Source: Saccharomyces paradoxus
Taxonomy: Eukaryota > Ascomycota > Saccharomycetes > Saccharomycetales > Saccharomycetaceae
Reading direction: 5' to 3'
Assembly (NCBI RefSeq): GCF_002079055.1
Contig: NC_047488.1
Coordinates: 124,001 to 188,000 of the forward strand
Length of the DNA stretch: 64,000 nucleotides
Below the pieces are notes generated by a model. It did not search any database. It was not told the DNA's origin and saw only the letters and a list, made by a program, of their open reading frames with translations. Positions 29,944 to 39,542 of this stretch are shown one piece after another; within the stretch, counting starts at the first letter, position 1; each line of letters opens with the position of its first letter. The position numbers were made by a program, and so were the translations under genes.

Positions 29944-31317
29944 TTACCATCTCATCATGGACATGTCACTTCTGATTCTCATGTAGTCTAATAACCCTTC
30001 AATTTGGCCTGTACCAGCAATAGCAATATCTTGGTCCCATAATCTCTTACTAGCCCAAGCCTTGACATCTTTAACGGTAACGGCATCGATTTTCTTGAAA
30101 GCTTCACCCAGAGGCAATTTGGAGCCCTTGGTTAGAACTTCTGCCCCTAGCAAGTTAGCATCATTGACGGGGTTACCAGATTCGTATAACTGTCCTAATT
30201 GCAATTTCAATAGTGATTTGGCACGTTCAACTTCGGTATCAGTGACAGAAATGGTCAATCTGTTCCATTGTTTCAAAGTGAAGTGAATGAGATCGTCAAT
30301 CATGGTAATGTTTCTGGTGGCCGTAGAGAACCCCCACAAACCAGAGTCCTTGTAAGAGAGAGAAAAATGATCGAAAGAGTCGCATAATTGGTACTCTTGT
30401 ATGTTATCTAACAATTTTACACCCTGTAATCTGGAAGCGGGTTCAAAAGCGTTGTAGGAGCCGAAAATTTGGGCGGCTAACTTAGCAACGAAATAGTTTG
30501 GTGAGTTGACAGGTTCACCTTCCACAGCCAAGGAAATCCATGCCTTTGGTAAGGTGTCGTCTCTTAACCTAACTTCAGAACCCAAGAAGGCGGCCTTTTT
30601 CTTAAGTATTGGCTTGGTACCAGTTTTTAAACTTAGATTTTTGGATTCGATGGAATTTACTAAATCCTCGTGTTTGATATTACCAGTACCGACAACTACA
30701 GCATTTGAATTCAAGAAATGGTTGTTAGCGAACGATTCCAGATCAGCAACAACTAAATTTTCTAAGGATTCCGAAGTACCTCTAGTAGGCAAAGATAATG
30801 GAGTGTTTTGGAACGCGGTGGAGTGCAAATGTTCTAATACTCTGTTGGGATGGTCGTTTTCTTCGAAATCTTGAACTTGCTTTAAGACAGATTTCTTAGT
30901 AGCCTCAAAATTAGAGGAAGATAATAAATTGGCCTTTTGTTGAACAAAAGACTGATTCAAAAAGTCTAATGATTTAGCGGTAGAATCTGGCAGGGAAGAT
31001 ACGATGTAAGATTGGAAGTCTCTGGAGACATTGGAAGATAAAGCCAAACCTTCCTTGGCGGCCGCAGCAGAGTTCTCTTTGGACAGAAAAATGTTCTTCC
31101 ATAAATTGGAAACCCCATTATTGTAGGGGTTTTCGTTGGCAGCACCGGAACCGAAGACAACACCGACAGAGGCAGTGTGAGCTGAAGGGTTATGCTCAGT
31201 GGCTACAACTATACCGTTAGATAATTGAGTTACTTCAGCCTTGGGGGCTGCTGCGGCTGTGGCCAAAGTCCTCTTGAATTGGTTAGAAACAGTCTTTAAA
31301 GTTACTGATCTTAGCAT
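29944..31317 (-). CDS. COR1: Cytochrome bc1 complex core protein Cor1
   Basis: A 457-residue core 1 subunit of respiratory complex III in the mitochondrial inner membrane, facing the matrix. It belongs to the M16 (mitochondrial processing peptidase) family. The residues where an active enzyme has HXXEH are replaced here (NNGVSNLWKN), as in yeast Cor1, so it is structural. The N-terminus (MLRSVTLKTVSNQFKRTLAT) is a typical basic, amphipathic presequence. The C-terminal half repeats the M16 fold (PASRLQGVKLLDNIQEY). HAP-type CCAAT sites lie upstream, fitting its known respiratory control. Confidence 0.97.
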   Translation of the reverse strand: MLRSVTLKTVSNQFKRTLATAAAAPKAEVTQLSNGIVVATEHNPSAHTASVGVVFGSGAANENPYNNGVSNLWKNIFLSKENSAAAAKEGLALSSNVSRDFQSYIVSSLPDSTAKSLDFLNQSFVQQKANLLSSSNFEATKKSVLKQVQDFEENDHPNRVLEHLHSTAFQNTPLSLPTRGTSESLENLVVADLESFANNHFLNSNAVVVGTGNIKHEDLVNSIESKNLSLKTGTKPILKKKAAFLGSEVRLRDDTLPKAWISLAVEGEPVNSPNYFVAKLAAQIFGSYNAFEPASRLQGVKLLDNIQEYQLCDSFDHFSLSYKDSGLWGFSTATRNITMIDDLIHFTLKQWNRLTISVTDTEVERAKSLLKLQLGQLYESGNPVNDANLLGAEVLTKGSKLPLGEAFKKIDAVTVKDVKAWASKRLWDQDIAIAGTGQIEGLLDYMRIRSDMSMMRW

Positions 31318-32481
31318 TTTTTTTATGTATATTATGGTTTCTTTCTCAACGATATGGCAACGATTTTCTTGTTATTATTACTCCACAATTGTCTTAATCA
31401 GCAATGGTAGCAATTTAATATAAGGATGCGTAACTTATACGAATAGGGATGAGATAATCTATTTTGCGAAAAGCTATTGCTTTATTATATGCTTGTCTTC
31501 CTCGAATAAGATGGGGAGAGAGAGTAGGGGAATATCGGTTAGGGAGCGCGGTAGACCTTTAATTTTCTTATTTGATTTTTATTTGGTGCAGCTGACAGCG
31601 GGCCCTTGAACTTCTGGAGAACAAAACACTGTTAATTTATTGGCATTTCATTGGTGCAGAAAACAAACCAGCCGGGTCACACTCATGGTCCTTGTTCGTG
31701 TTACCCACCCTTGTCCGGGTCACATATGTCGTACAAAAGCATGTTTATTCTTTAATTTTTTTTCTTTTTTTTCTCGCAACGGGTATGGGTGAAACGGCGG
31801 ATAGGCAAAAAAAGGATGCCAAGTAAAACCGAAGAAGAAATAGTGCAAATATCGCCGGGACGGGAAATCACCGGGCTGACTCATCTGCATTTTTCCGTTC
31901 CCATACCATAGTGATGCCGTGTGATGTAGCATGCAGTAACGCACGGCGGGCCGAAAGTCGGATTTTACCCCAGATCTGTAATCGTATCCTATTGGATCAT
32001 GGGCGACGGACGAGACCCGAAACGCGGACCGGCAGACCGGCTTGCACGGAAGCACTAAGGGTTTTCCCTTGTTTCGGCATTGGAAGAGGCATTTCGCACG
32101 TTTTTTTTACCGGGTCAGAAGCTTCGAGGAAGCTGTGATGCTGGAAGAAAAAAAGGCAAGCTAAATACAATGTATCCGGTTGCCCATGCATTATTTGTAA
32201 TGTGTTTTCGGATGTAGTTCGCTGCGCTCCGCGGCGATATATCCTCTAGTGAATGGTAGATGTATAAATATATATTCTTTAGTAAGAGTATTCAAGTTTT
32301 TTCTTTGGTGTTGCATATTTGTTCAATTTTTCCTTGCTTGCAGTCCCCTATGACCAAAGAAAAAATAAAAAAGACAGCTATACTTCAGCAAAAAAATTTT
32401 GTAGTATTAAGCTAGACAGCTAAGTTTTTTTCACGATTATTTATTGTTTCGCTCAAAAAGAAAATTCTGCATACTGCGATT
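31318..32481. promoter_or_regulatory. COR1-ECM13 divergent region, no YBL044W counterpart
   Basis: This 1164-bp interval is far larger than most promoters here. S. cerevisiae numbering places a poorly supported ORF, YBL044W (about 122 codons), between these genes, but no plus-strand frame of that size exists here (the longest is 75 codons). Visible elements are the HAP sites, an exact Gcn4 core TGACTCA near 31877, a GC-rich block at about 31910-32050 containing ACCGGCAGACCGG, three copies of CCGGGTCA (near 31672, 31715, 32111) and a small dyad AAGGGTTTTCCCTT at 32057-32070. Confidence 0.45.
31648..31655 (+). promoter_or_regulatory. HAP2/3/4/5 site upstream of COR1
   Basis: TCATTGGT matches the HAP consensus TNATTGGT exactly, about 330 bp before the COR1 start. 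A second near match, TTATTGGC, lies at 31637-31644. Confidence 0.6.
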
Positions 32482-33276
32482 ATGATGAACTCTACAACAC
32501 CATCAATTGAAGATCAATATTTTTTGGCCAGCAAGGTCCGCTCTAAGTTGGCAAAATGCGTTAGTGTCACTACTAGAAATAAAGATTACAACCTGAGAGT
32601 TTTAGTTGGACATGCAAATTTGCTGGATAAAATTACTGAAAACGTGGAAGCTCATAATGCTACGGTCAACGCCCTTGCCGGAGACCCTTTCATTAAAGGC
32701 CCTGAGAACTTGTCCATCGAACATATTGAACTGTCCAATGCCAATGCTACCAAAAGTAGCGTCAGTAACAAAGAAGATGCAGAAAAGACAGCAGAACGCG
32801 AAGATTACTGTGATTTTTACTCCAGTGACGAAGATCCAGATGCAGATACTCTATCTTCTACTGATAGTGAAGACGATGAAGATTATGAAGACTATGACTT
32901 TGAATATGATTATTCTGGCGGTAATTATAACAAAAAAATCGATATGTATTTTAGTTTTCACACCGCCCCTAATTATCAATATTTGACTCACACAAACTCT
33001 CATTCTGAACAGACGAATGAAATTACCGAATCGACGCCGCGCTACAATGCTCTTCCCGCTACTGCTTCGACGACGGAGGAAGAACAAGATTATAACGACA
33101 CTGAAACGCTTGGTCCTGTAAGTTTGCATAGTTCAGTTCCAATCTTCCGTGTGCTTTCACGGCGAGTAAATGGACAAGAGGATGACAGTAGTGCTAGCGA
33201 AACCGAGAGTACTAGCGATGTCGAGGATGGTTCCGTACCATTAACGAGATTTCATTCTTGCCCTATCACAGCATAA
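32482..33276 (+). CDS. ECM13: Ecm13, acidic protein of unknown function
   Basis: A 264-residue protein (S. cerevisiae 257) with no known catalytic domain. It was named for a cell-wall defect and has a paralogue, YJR115W, from the whole-genome duplication. Conserved features are the N-terminal [13 protein letters not shown], the block [21 protein letters not shown] (about 38-58), a long acidic stretch with [17 protein letters not shown] (about 113-129) followed by Asp/Glu/Tyr repeats, and the C-terminal [13 protein letters not shown]. The middle is variable in length. Transcription levels respond to stress in S. cerevisiae, but nothing in the sequence gives the biochemical role. Confidence 0.93.
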   Translation: MMNSTTPSIEDQYFLASKVRSKLAKCVSVTTRNKDYNLRVLVGHANLLDKITENVEAHNATVNALAGDPFIKGPENLSIEHIELSNANATKSSVSNKEDAEKTAEREDYCDFYSSDEDPDADTLSSTDSEDDEDYEDYDFEYDYSGGNYNKKIDMYFSFHTAPNYQYLTHTNSHSEQTNEITESTPRYNALPATASTTEEEQDYNDTETLGPVSLHSSVPIFRVLSRRVNGQEDDSSASETESTSDVEDGSVPLTRFHSCPITA

Positions 33277-34323
33277 AACAAAATAAAGAAGAAGAAAACA
33301 CAACTTCATTTCGCATTATCATTTTCACATCTGCATCGTATTCTTTTTTTTTTTGTTGTTGTTGTTGTATCATTACCATTAACGAGTGCATGATCACTTG
33401 TCTAAATACCAAACACAAAATATATATTCTTACTTCATATCATATTCAAAGAATAAAGTTCTAGTTAAAAAATAATTCTTGTTTCTTTCCAGTGATATGA
33501 CTGAATGGATGTCTTTCTTTTGTTAGTCACTTACGGCTCAAATGTTTTATTTTTACCATCATCTAAAACGGGCTTTCGCCACAAGTCATTTCTCTTCCAC
33601 AGGCGACTTTTTCACTTCACATGGTGCTCAAGCGTTTTGTATTTTACTGAAGTACTTCATTTTGTACAAGATTGCTGCTAGTGCGAAGAGATAAAGTTAT
33701 GATATGTTCTCCGTCCCTGTGACAATGCACACGATGAAATCACGATTGAAGAGTAGCATAAGAACGCCCGTATACTGTGAATGCCTCAATGGATTCACTA
33801 GTTAGAGCTCGCGGCAAGCGGTCAGTGACAATAAGGACACCCTCGATGTTACTGATTAGAAGCATTTTTACCGATATCAACAAGGTAGCTATTAAACCTG
33901 GAAAGACCTATTCTGTTCAAATAAGCGGTTTTGTCCAAGTGTCCATTCTGCAGGAACGTAAGTGATAATTTTGCATGACATCTCGTCAGGATTGAACCTT
34001 TTTATCTTCATTTTCTTGCAGCGTATTTTTGTGCAACTTCCAGTGAGGAGGAGTTTTTTGCAGGCGAAAGTGAGTCAAGTGGTTCATAATCGCGTGAATT
34101 GGGTGTGGGGAACTGGAGATCTACAAGACTTTCTCTTAACTAACAAAGTGTGCTTAATGTTAGTTTTATAAAATAAAATTTACAGTTTGAGATGATGGTG
34201 AAGCATATGCCCACTTACAGGCAACAAATATGTTCAGGCCTATGCAGACTATAATTAAATTAACTATTTTTTTGGTCTTAACATTATCATTATAGTGGCT
34301 ATTCGCGCTGACACTATTTTTAT
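33277..34323. other. Large convergent ECM13-FUI1 spacer
   Basis: These 1047 bp between two convergent genes are unusual, since neither needs a promoter there. Its first 200 bp is T-rich 3' UTR sequence. The centre has mixed base composition and holds the candidate small gene at 33789-34089. A second frame from an ATG at 33704 reads SRLKSSIRTPVYCECLNG and stops at once. AACTAAC at 34139-34145 is a branch-point-like string with no sensible partner. Confidence 0.45.
33789..34089 (+). CDS. Possible unannotated spliced small gene (hypothetical)
   Basis: An ATG frame from 33789 runs 56 codons to CAGGAAC|GTAAGT. Joining exon 1 (33789-33957) to an acceptor at 34021 (pyrimidine-rich tract then TTGCAG) keeps frame and adds YFCATSSEEEFFAGESESSGS before TAA at 34087-34089. 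The predicted product has 78 residues: a basic N-terminus, a beta-like middle (IKPGKTYSVQISGFVQVS) and an acidic Ser/Glu tail. The 64-nt intron has good splice ends but no TACTAAC branch point. I do not recognise the protein, and S. cerevisiae has no annotated gene here. It may be a gene lost or unannotated elsewhere, a decayed relic or chance. Confidence 0.3.
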
Positions 34324-36252
34324 TTAAACATATCGTATTTTTTCGTAGCCAGTGGAAACACCACCATATTCTTCAAACGCTTCTCTTTCGGTCCCGAATT
34401 CTTCCACTTCAACCCACTCTTCAAGCCATTTACGGTCAGTTATCTTGGCATCTCCTGGAATACCCTTAATTGGGTAGAAATATACTAGAATGCAGTAGCT
34501 CAATGCTGAGATGAGATAACCGACGAAATAGTTCAAATAGTAAACTTTCATAGCACCAACAGGCACGGAAACTCCCACTGAGCCCAAAAATCCTGCAAAA
34601 TTGGGAGCGATACCAAATATATAAGCCACCACCGCTCTCCAGTTCGTACCGTATTTATTGTACATGTAGTAAGATCCAGGTTTGTCGGTGTAGCAATGGA
34701 AAATATTAACGTAACCCTTTCTGACAATAAAGTAGTCAGCTGAAATGACACCTGCGATAGCACTTAAGAAAACCGCATACGCTGCTAATGCTGTAGTGAA
34801 CTTTGATGATGATGATAATAAATCCCAGGGGCAAATTGCCAACGATATCAGAGCACAAATATAAGAACCGCGTCTGATATTGATAAATTTAGGCAATAGT
34901 GCAGTCAGATCGGTACCTGCAGGGATAGAGTTACCAGACAAATTAGCACCCAACTGGTCAAATGCAAAAATGAAAGAGATTAAGAATACACCGGCTCTGT
35001 TCCCCGAAGTATAGTTATCCAAGTATCTGTTCAAGATGTCTAGGGGACTCCAATAGTTAATGCCGTATAGCGTATAGGCTGCGGAGACAGACAATATACC
35101 GATTAAGGAAATAATGCCATAACAGACGGGTAGGGCAACTAATTGCGAATAAACAGATGACTTGTAGGTCTTACCGAATCTAGTGAAATCGGGAGCGTTT
35201 AGGATCAAAGTGGAAAAGTTATCCAGGGCGCTCATGATGGCTCTGATGACAGACCATGCCAAAACAGTCTTGCTGATGGCGCCACCGTTGTCGTTCAAAG
35301 AACCCAACGCCAAATGACCTTTGGCTTTACAAAGAGTCCAAATCAAAAAACCGAATGCCGCAAATGGTGTGATGGCGGATTTCAGTGCAAAGACATGACG
35401 TAATTTGTCAGGTGGGAACCATAGAAAGGGTAAACACGCGACCCAGAAGACCATGAAGCACATGAATTCGAAGTTCGTCAAATTGGGGTTCTTTATGGTG
35501 TCTTTGATCCTAGTATTTAAATCAACACCGAAGATAGCCTTTAGCATTAATTGGACACACTGACTACCGATATAAGCCAATGTCGAATTCCAGACACATG
35601 CCATGACAACACGGTTGATGACAATCCATATGGAGAAGTAGATGCCAAATGACACTCTTGACGAAATGGGGAAAGAGATATGGTAATTATTCCCCACTTT
35701 AGAGCCCAGTATCAAGAAAAATGCGACGAAAGTGTACCCAACCCAAATACAGATCCAAGTCTGCCACCAGTTAAGCCCTAACTGTAACCCAGTGGCTGAG
35801 ATTTGCCATGTATTAACGTTAAAGGACCCAGAAATCCAAAAAAAAATGTACTGCTTCCAAGTCCACGTTCTTCTCTTAGCTTCCACAGGCCGCAGTTCTG
35901 CGTTGTATAAGTATGTGGCACGTAGTGACTCCCGCAAATCTTTAAATGTCCTAATTGGACTTTCGGGCTTGTGATCGACCGAGTCGGTAGAGTCATGCTT
36001 GACTTCAAAAAACTCGATAGTTCTTTGAAACCAGGACACCATTCCATCATCCTGAGCAATGGTTACATTGTTTTCTGAATCGGTCTCTTTTTTTTCAATG
36101 ACGTTAGCATCAGTCTTAGAAGATATTTTAGCTGCATCGTCCAATTCGAACTCCTTTGTGGTTTTCTTGTTATCCTCTGTCAGTATAGTGTCGTCCCTCA
36201 CTGTCCTCGACCAGGTATCGAATTCAGAATCAGACAGTGGCGTTGCCTCCAT
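34324..36252 (-). CDS. FUI1: High-affinity uridine permease Fui1
   Basis: A 642-residue transporter (S. cerevisiae 639) of the NCS1 nucleobase/nucleoside cation symporter family, FUR type, which brings uridine into the cell at the plasma membrane. Twelve hydrophobic helices span about 140-590. Family signatures include RRTWTWKQYIFFWISGSFNV at the first helix, NGGAISKTVLAWSVIRAIMS and DQLGANLSGNSIPAGTDL. The N-terminal 115 residues are cytosolic, acidic and Lys-containing and are the likely site of Rsp5 ubiquitylation that triggers endocytosis. FUR4 and DAL4 are related, but position and sequence favour FUI1. Confidence 0.95.
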   Translation of the reverse strand: MEATPLSDSEFDTWSRTVRDDTILTEDNKKTTKEFELDDAAKISSKTDANVIEKKETDSENNVTIAQDDGMVSWFQRTIEFFEVKHDSTDSVDHKPESPIRTFKDLRESLRATYLYNAELRPVEAKRRTWTWKQYIFFWISGSFNVNTWQISATGLQLGLNWWQTWICIWVGYTFVAFFLILGSKVGNNYHISFPISSRVSFGIYFSIWIVINRVVMACVWNSTLAYIGSQCVQLMLKAIFGVDLNTRIKDTIKNPNLTNFEFMCFMVFWVACLPFLWFPPDKLRHVFALKSAITPFAAFGFLIWTLCKAKGHLALGSLNDNGGAISKTVLAWSVIRAIMSALDNFSTLILNAPDFTRFGKTYKSSVYSQLVALPVCYGIISLIGILSVSAAYTLYGINYWSPLDILNRYLDNYTSGNRAGVFLISFIFAFDQLGANLSGNSIPAGTDLTALLPKFINIRRGSYICALISLAICPWDLLSSSSKFTTALAAYAVFLSAIAGVISADYFIVRKGYVNIFHCYTDKPGSYYMYNKYGTNWRAVVAYIFGIAPNFAGFLGSVGVSVPVGAMKVYYLNYFVGYLISALSYCILVYFYPIKGIPGDAKITDRKWLEEWVEVEEFGTEREAFEEYGGVSTGYEKIRYV

Positions 36253-37224
36253 TAGAAAATTTGTGAATGAGGGAAGTCGTTACCGCCTTTTATTTCCGCA
36301 ATATATTGTAAAGTGAAGCAAAGCTGTCCAATGTTGTGCTCCAGATGTCATACAAAAAAGGCCAAAGCTATATACTATTATATAAAAGATAGCATGTCAT
36401 CGAGTAATTGAGCAAGAGAGAAAATGAAAAAAAAACTTTTCCGTTGGAGAATTGTCAAAAATTTTCAGAAGTGCGACATGTCTCTGCGTTGTCCCAGCTG
36501 ACACTATAGTTTCAGTAGCGAGAACCGCCAAGTCTTATAGCAGCACTTTAATGGCGAAGAATGGCGCGATAAGGACGAAAGCGGAAAATCCCGAGCGTCA
36601 ACCGCAGCTAACGCCGTGGGACAAAAATAAAAGGCGAAAACGAGAAAAAATGAAAAAAAGAAATGGGCGGCACATACTGCTTTGTGGTATGACACAATCA
36701 CATTTCTTTTTCTTTTTGGGATCGCCTGCAGTAGAGGCTGCGCCGTTTGTTTCCCGTTTCAAGGACAAACTAGCTAGGACATGAGACTTCTAAGCCATCG
36801 AGTCAAAAGAGTTAGGGCATTGAGTCTCTAAAGGTAAGTGCGGGGACTTGATTGATTCTTGATTTCGAAGTTTGGCAGAGGTGTTCCACGAGCTATCGCC
36901 TATTAAGACAAAATTCAGGAAACTGTTGCATAGCAATCACCGTGGCATATTGAGTTTCTTGTTTAAGTGGTGTAAAGACAGTGAGGCGATGGTGGTATTT
37001 CGTAGGGCCTTTATTAGCAATGAATTTTCTTTTTTGCTGCATTCTATTGCTCTCCCTTCGTAATAAAGTTTGGTGTTCGTACAGAGCGATAATGTTTCTC
37101 TACCTTTTTCAACTTAAAGGATCGAGGAAAGTCAAAGGGTGGCAAAAACATATGGTATAATACAAAGACAAACTAAGTGGAAATAAAGTAATCAAGAGTA
37201 TTGAACTATAAAGTTATACAAAAT
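36253..37224. promoter_or_regulatory. Divergent FUI1-PRE7 region
   Basis: This is 972 bp with no convincing gene. A 77-codon frame from 36551 (MAKNGAIRTKAEN) is Lys/Arg-rich because of A-rich DNA and resembles nothing known. GTAAGT at 36834-36839 has no matching branch point. The PRE7 PACE is listed separately. Confidence 0.45.
37138..37146 (+). promoter_or_regulatory. Rpn4 PACE upstream of PRE7
   Basis: GGTGGCAAA is an exact proteasome-associated control element 79 bp before the PRE7 ATG, as expected for a 20S proteasome gene. Confidence 0.85.
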
Positions 37225-37950
37225 ATGACCACTATTGCGTCAGAATACTCTTCGGAGGCGTCAAATACACCCATTGAACATCAATTCAACCCTTACGGTG
37301 ATAATGGTGGTACAATCTTAGGTATTGCGGGTGAAGATTTCGCAGTGTTGGCGGGCGATACAAGAAATATCACCGATTACTCAATTAATTCTCGTTACGA
37401 ACCGAAAGTCTTTGATTGTGGTGACAATATAGTCATGTCAGCGAACGGATTTGCTGCGGATGGTGACGCCCTAGTGAAAAGATTTAAAAATAGTGTAAAA
37501 TGGTATCATTTCGATCACAACGATAAAAAATTATCGATAAATTCTGCAGCCAGGAACATTCAACATCTTCTGTACGGGAAGAGGTTCTTCCCCTACTACG
37601 TTCATACCATCATTGCGGGTCTTGACGAAAATGGTAAGGGCGCCGTCTATTCGTTCGACCCAGTTGGTTCCTATGAAAGAGAACAGTGTAGAGCAGGTGG
37701 TGCTGCGGCATCATTAATCATGCCTTTCTTGGACAATCAAGTTAATTTCAAGAACCAATATGAGCCAGGTACAAACGGTAAAGTCAAAAAGCCTTTGAAA
37801 TACTTGTCTGTGGAAGAAGTCATCAAACTGGTGAGAGATTCGTTCACTTCAGCTACAGAAAGACATATACAAGTGGGTGATGGACTGGAAATCCTTATTG
37901 TCACCAAGGATGGTGTAAGGAAAGAATTTTATGAGCTAAAAAGAGATTAA
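37225..37950 (+). CDS. PRE7: 20S proteasome subunit beta-6, Pre7
   Basis: A 241-residue beta-6 subunit of the 20S proteasome, the same length as S. cerevisiae and nearly identical to it. The real start is the ATG at 37225 (MTTIASEY); the frame extends upstream but without another ATG. Pre7 is a non-catalytic beta subunit. It has the family fold (GGTILGIAGEDFAVLAGDTR, MSANGFAADGDAL, YSFDPVGSYERE) with a propeptide but lacks a mature N-terminal catalytic Thr. The upstream PACE places it in the Rpn4 regulon. Confidence 0.97.
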   Translation: MTTIASEYSSEASNTPIEHQFNPYGDNGGTILGIAGEDFAVLAGDTRNITDYSINSRYEPKVFDCGDNIVMSANGFAADGDALVKRFKNSVKWYHFDHNDKKLSINSAARNIQHLLYGKRFFPYYVHTIIAGLDENGKGAVYSFDPVGSYEREQCRAGGAAASLIMPFLDNQVNFKNQYEPGTNGKVKKPLKYLSVEEVIKLVRDSFTSATERHIQVGDGLEILIVTKDGVRKEFYELKRD

Positions 37951-38083
37951 TGCATACATATCATAGTATAAAAAAGAATAGACCAATATCAACATCAATT
38001 TATGTATCTTTTTTTTTTGTATAGCATTGATATATTGAAATTTGTATATATTGCTGCGATCACTATTTTAGATGAGTTTTTCT

Positions 38084-38839
38084 TTATTTTGGTAACTTGA
38101 AACCCTTCCCTCTGATGACTTTAGTGTAGTAAATGTAAAAGAAGTCAGAGTACAACAAAGTTTGTAAAAGTCCAGCGAAAAAAGCAATCTTGTCCAACTT
38201 TTTATCTTCGGTACTGTATCTCCAAATCCAGTTAGGAATATACAATGCTCTGTATAATCCCATGGCAAAAATGTAGTGAACAGTTAGACTTCTTGTCTTT
38301 CCGCCCTTAGATAGCATGTACAATTGAGGTAGGATGGCCACACTCTCCAACCATACAGAAAAACTCCATGCTAATTCAAGAAACGTGAACTTGTGATGGA
38401 AAAAAAGACTCATTAGAGCACTCCCACTAAGTAAATGCTGGATCTTGAAGGTGTCACCCATAAGCATTTCATTATACGCAATGGTATTGGTTCTTTTAGA
38501 CCCTTGTAACAGTACTACGATGTAAGCGGTAGACACAATGAAAAATATTTTCATTAGAGCATTGTATAGGGATACCCAGTGAAAAGTCAAGAGGTCCAAG
38601 TACCGTGTTATGAAAACCAAAGCATACAATGTTTGGGTCTTGAAAGATATACCCTCGATGTACTTTGTAGTCTTGATAGTACGAATCAGGATCAATATAC
38701 TGGTTAGATGTGACAAATCACCTGTCTTAATGGTCGGAAAAAAAGCCTTTTTTCTGTTAGTAAGATCGAAATCGATGCAGGAGGAAAAAGCCTCATGATT
38801 GTTCTATGATAACATACCTAAGACTCTGAAGGGGTTCAT
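38084..38839 (-). CDS. ERD2: HDEL receptor Erd2 (one intron)
   Basis: Minus-strand exons 38839-38818 and 38721-38084 give 219 residues, the S. cerevisiae length. Erd2 is the seven-helix Golgi receptor that binds the HDEL signal and returns escaped ER proteins in COPI vesicles. Exon 1 encodes MNPFRVLG. Exon 2 continues DLSHLTSILILI and contains ISFKTQTLYALVFITRYLDL and YRALYIPNWIWRY, both family signatures, with a lysine-rich cytosolic C-terminus. Exon 2 has an internal ATG, but using it would lose the conserved N-terminal Leu-Ser-His region. Confidence 0.96.
38722..38817 (-). other. ERD2 intron
   Basis: A 96-nt intron with 5' GTATGT, an exact TACTAAC (reverse strand, 38756-38762) and 3' CAG, splitting the codon for Gly8. 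Confidence 0.92.
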
Positions 38840-38957
38840 TTTTAACTGATTATGCCTTCGACTTGCGCGTATATCTCACTCTTGAATAAACACTTTCAGC
38901 AAATTTATCTGCCTCGAACTGTGAACTTGTTTTTAACGTGTTCAATATTTGACTAAA

Positions 38958-39121
38958 ATGTCGTTTTCAGTCCGGGTACCGCCAATAAGCCATCTCAGAA
39001 ATCTTTAGAAGAAAACAATGAACCTAGTGACGCAGATTGGATTCTGAATTCAATAGGCGAAAATGATACTCAAGCAAGAGGGAACTGTTCTTCCCTTGCC
39101 GCTCAATTGAATTTTCAATAA
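38958..39121 (+). pseudogene. Small coding-like frame beside ERD2 with no usable start
   Basis: From 38972 to 39121 a 49-residue frame reads PGTANKPSQK, later DADWILNSIGENDTQARG, and ends LAAQLNFQ. It has no Met, and an in-frame TAA lies just before. An ATG at 38958 in a neighbouring phase (MSFSVR) would enter this frame if the TTTT run at 38964-38967 were one T longer, giving MSFFSPGTANK. Alternatively exon 38852-38868 (MPSTC) could splice from GTATAT to the CAG at 38970. The composition looks like a real acidic small protein. I recognise no homologue, and the function is unknown. Confidence 0.35.
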
Positions 39122-39362
39122 TACCTTTATTTACTGTATTAGCTTTTAGCTTTCAGGGCGATGAAGCAAGAGAGAAAAAAATAAGGGAAGAAAAAAAGTC
39201 AGAAATTGAGGAGGGGAGGATATTTTGACCTGATGAATGCACATATATATATATATATAGAAGGATTCTGTCGGTAAAGACTACATACAATAAAGTTCTG
39301 TCGGGTGGCTGTAATAATAGTTTGAATAGCAGTCTTCTTAAATTAATAGTTAAAAATTTATA

Positions 39363-39542
39363 ATGGGATTTTTCAACGATAATCCGGTGATTGAATTCTT
39401 TCACAGAATAACGAGAAAACCCAGTACCATTGCGATGTGGGTGTTTGCTGGCCTGATTTGCTCAAGTACATTTTATTTAATGTTCATGTCATCACCCACA
39501 ATTGACTTCAACTCAAAGAGTAAGAGAAAAGATGATAAATAA
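39363..39542 (+). CDS. YBL039W-B: Small single-pass membrane protein YBL039W-B
   Basis: A 59-codon gene starting MGFFNDNPVIEFFHRITRKP and ending SKRKDDK. It matches the uncharacterised S. cerevisiae YBL039W-B that I remember almost residue for residue. One hydrophobic helix (about 25-42, MWVFAGLICSSTFYLMFM) is flanked by a basic N-terminal helix and a Lys-rich tail, typical of small mitochondrial inner-membrane or ER proteins. The role is unknown. It lies between ERD2 and URA7 on the plus strand, and an AT microsatellite sits about 100 bp upstream. Confidence 0.88.
   Translation: MGFFNDNPVIEFFHRITRKPSTIAMWVFAGLICSSTFYLMFMSSPTIDFNSKSKRKDDK

Noticed and set aside
29782-29991. 69-codon frame MSSPINNEELFG between PSY4 and COR1
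   Set aside because: The first 35 residues look plausible, but the frame then runs antisense into the end of COR1. No family is recognised.
31720-32055. Minus-strand 111-codon frame in the COR1-ECM13 gap
   Set aside because: It crosses the GC-rich motif block and a poly-A stretch. The composition is unlike a yeast protein, and it is on the opposite strand from YBL044W.
36551-36784. 77-codon frame MAKNGAIRTKAEN upstream of PRE7, with a nearby GTAAGT
   Set aside because: It is Lys/Arg-rich low-complexity translation of A-rich promoter DNA. No branch point or acceptor pairs with the donor in a sensible frame.
39242-39260. AT microsatellites (also near 46311 and 60451) as possible functional elements
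   Set aside because: Simple slippage repeats in spacers; nothing ties them to a function.
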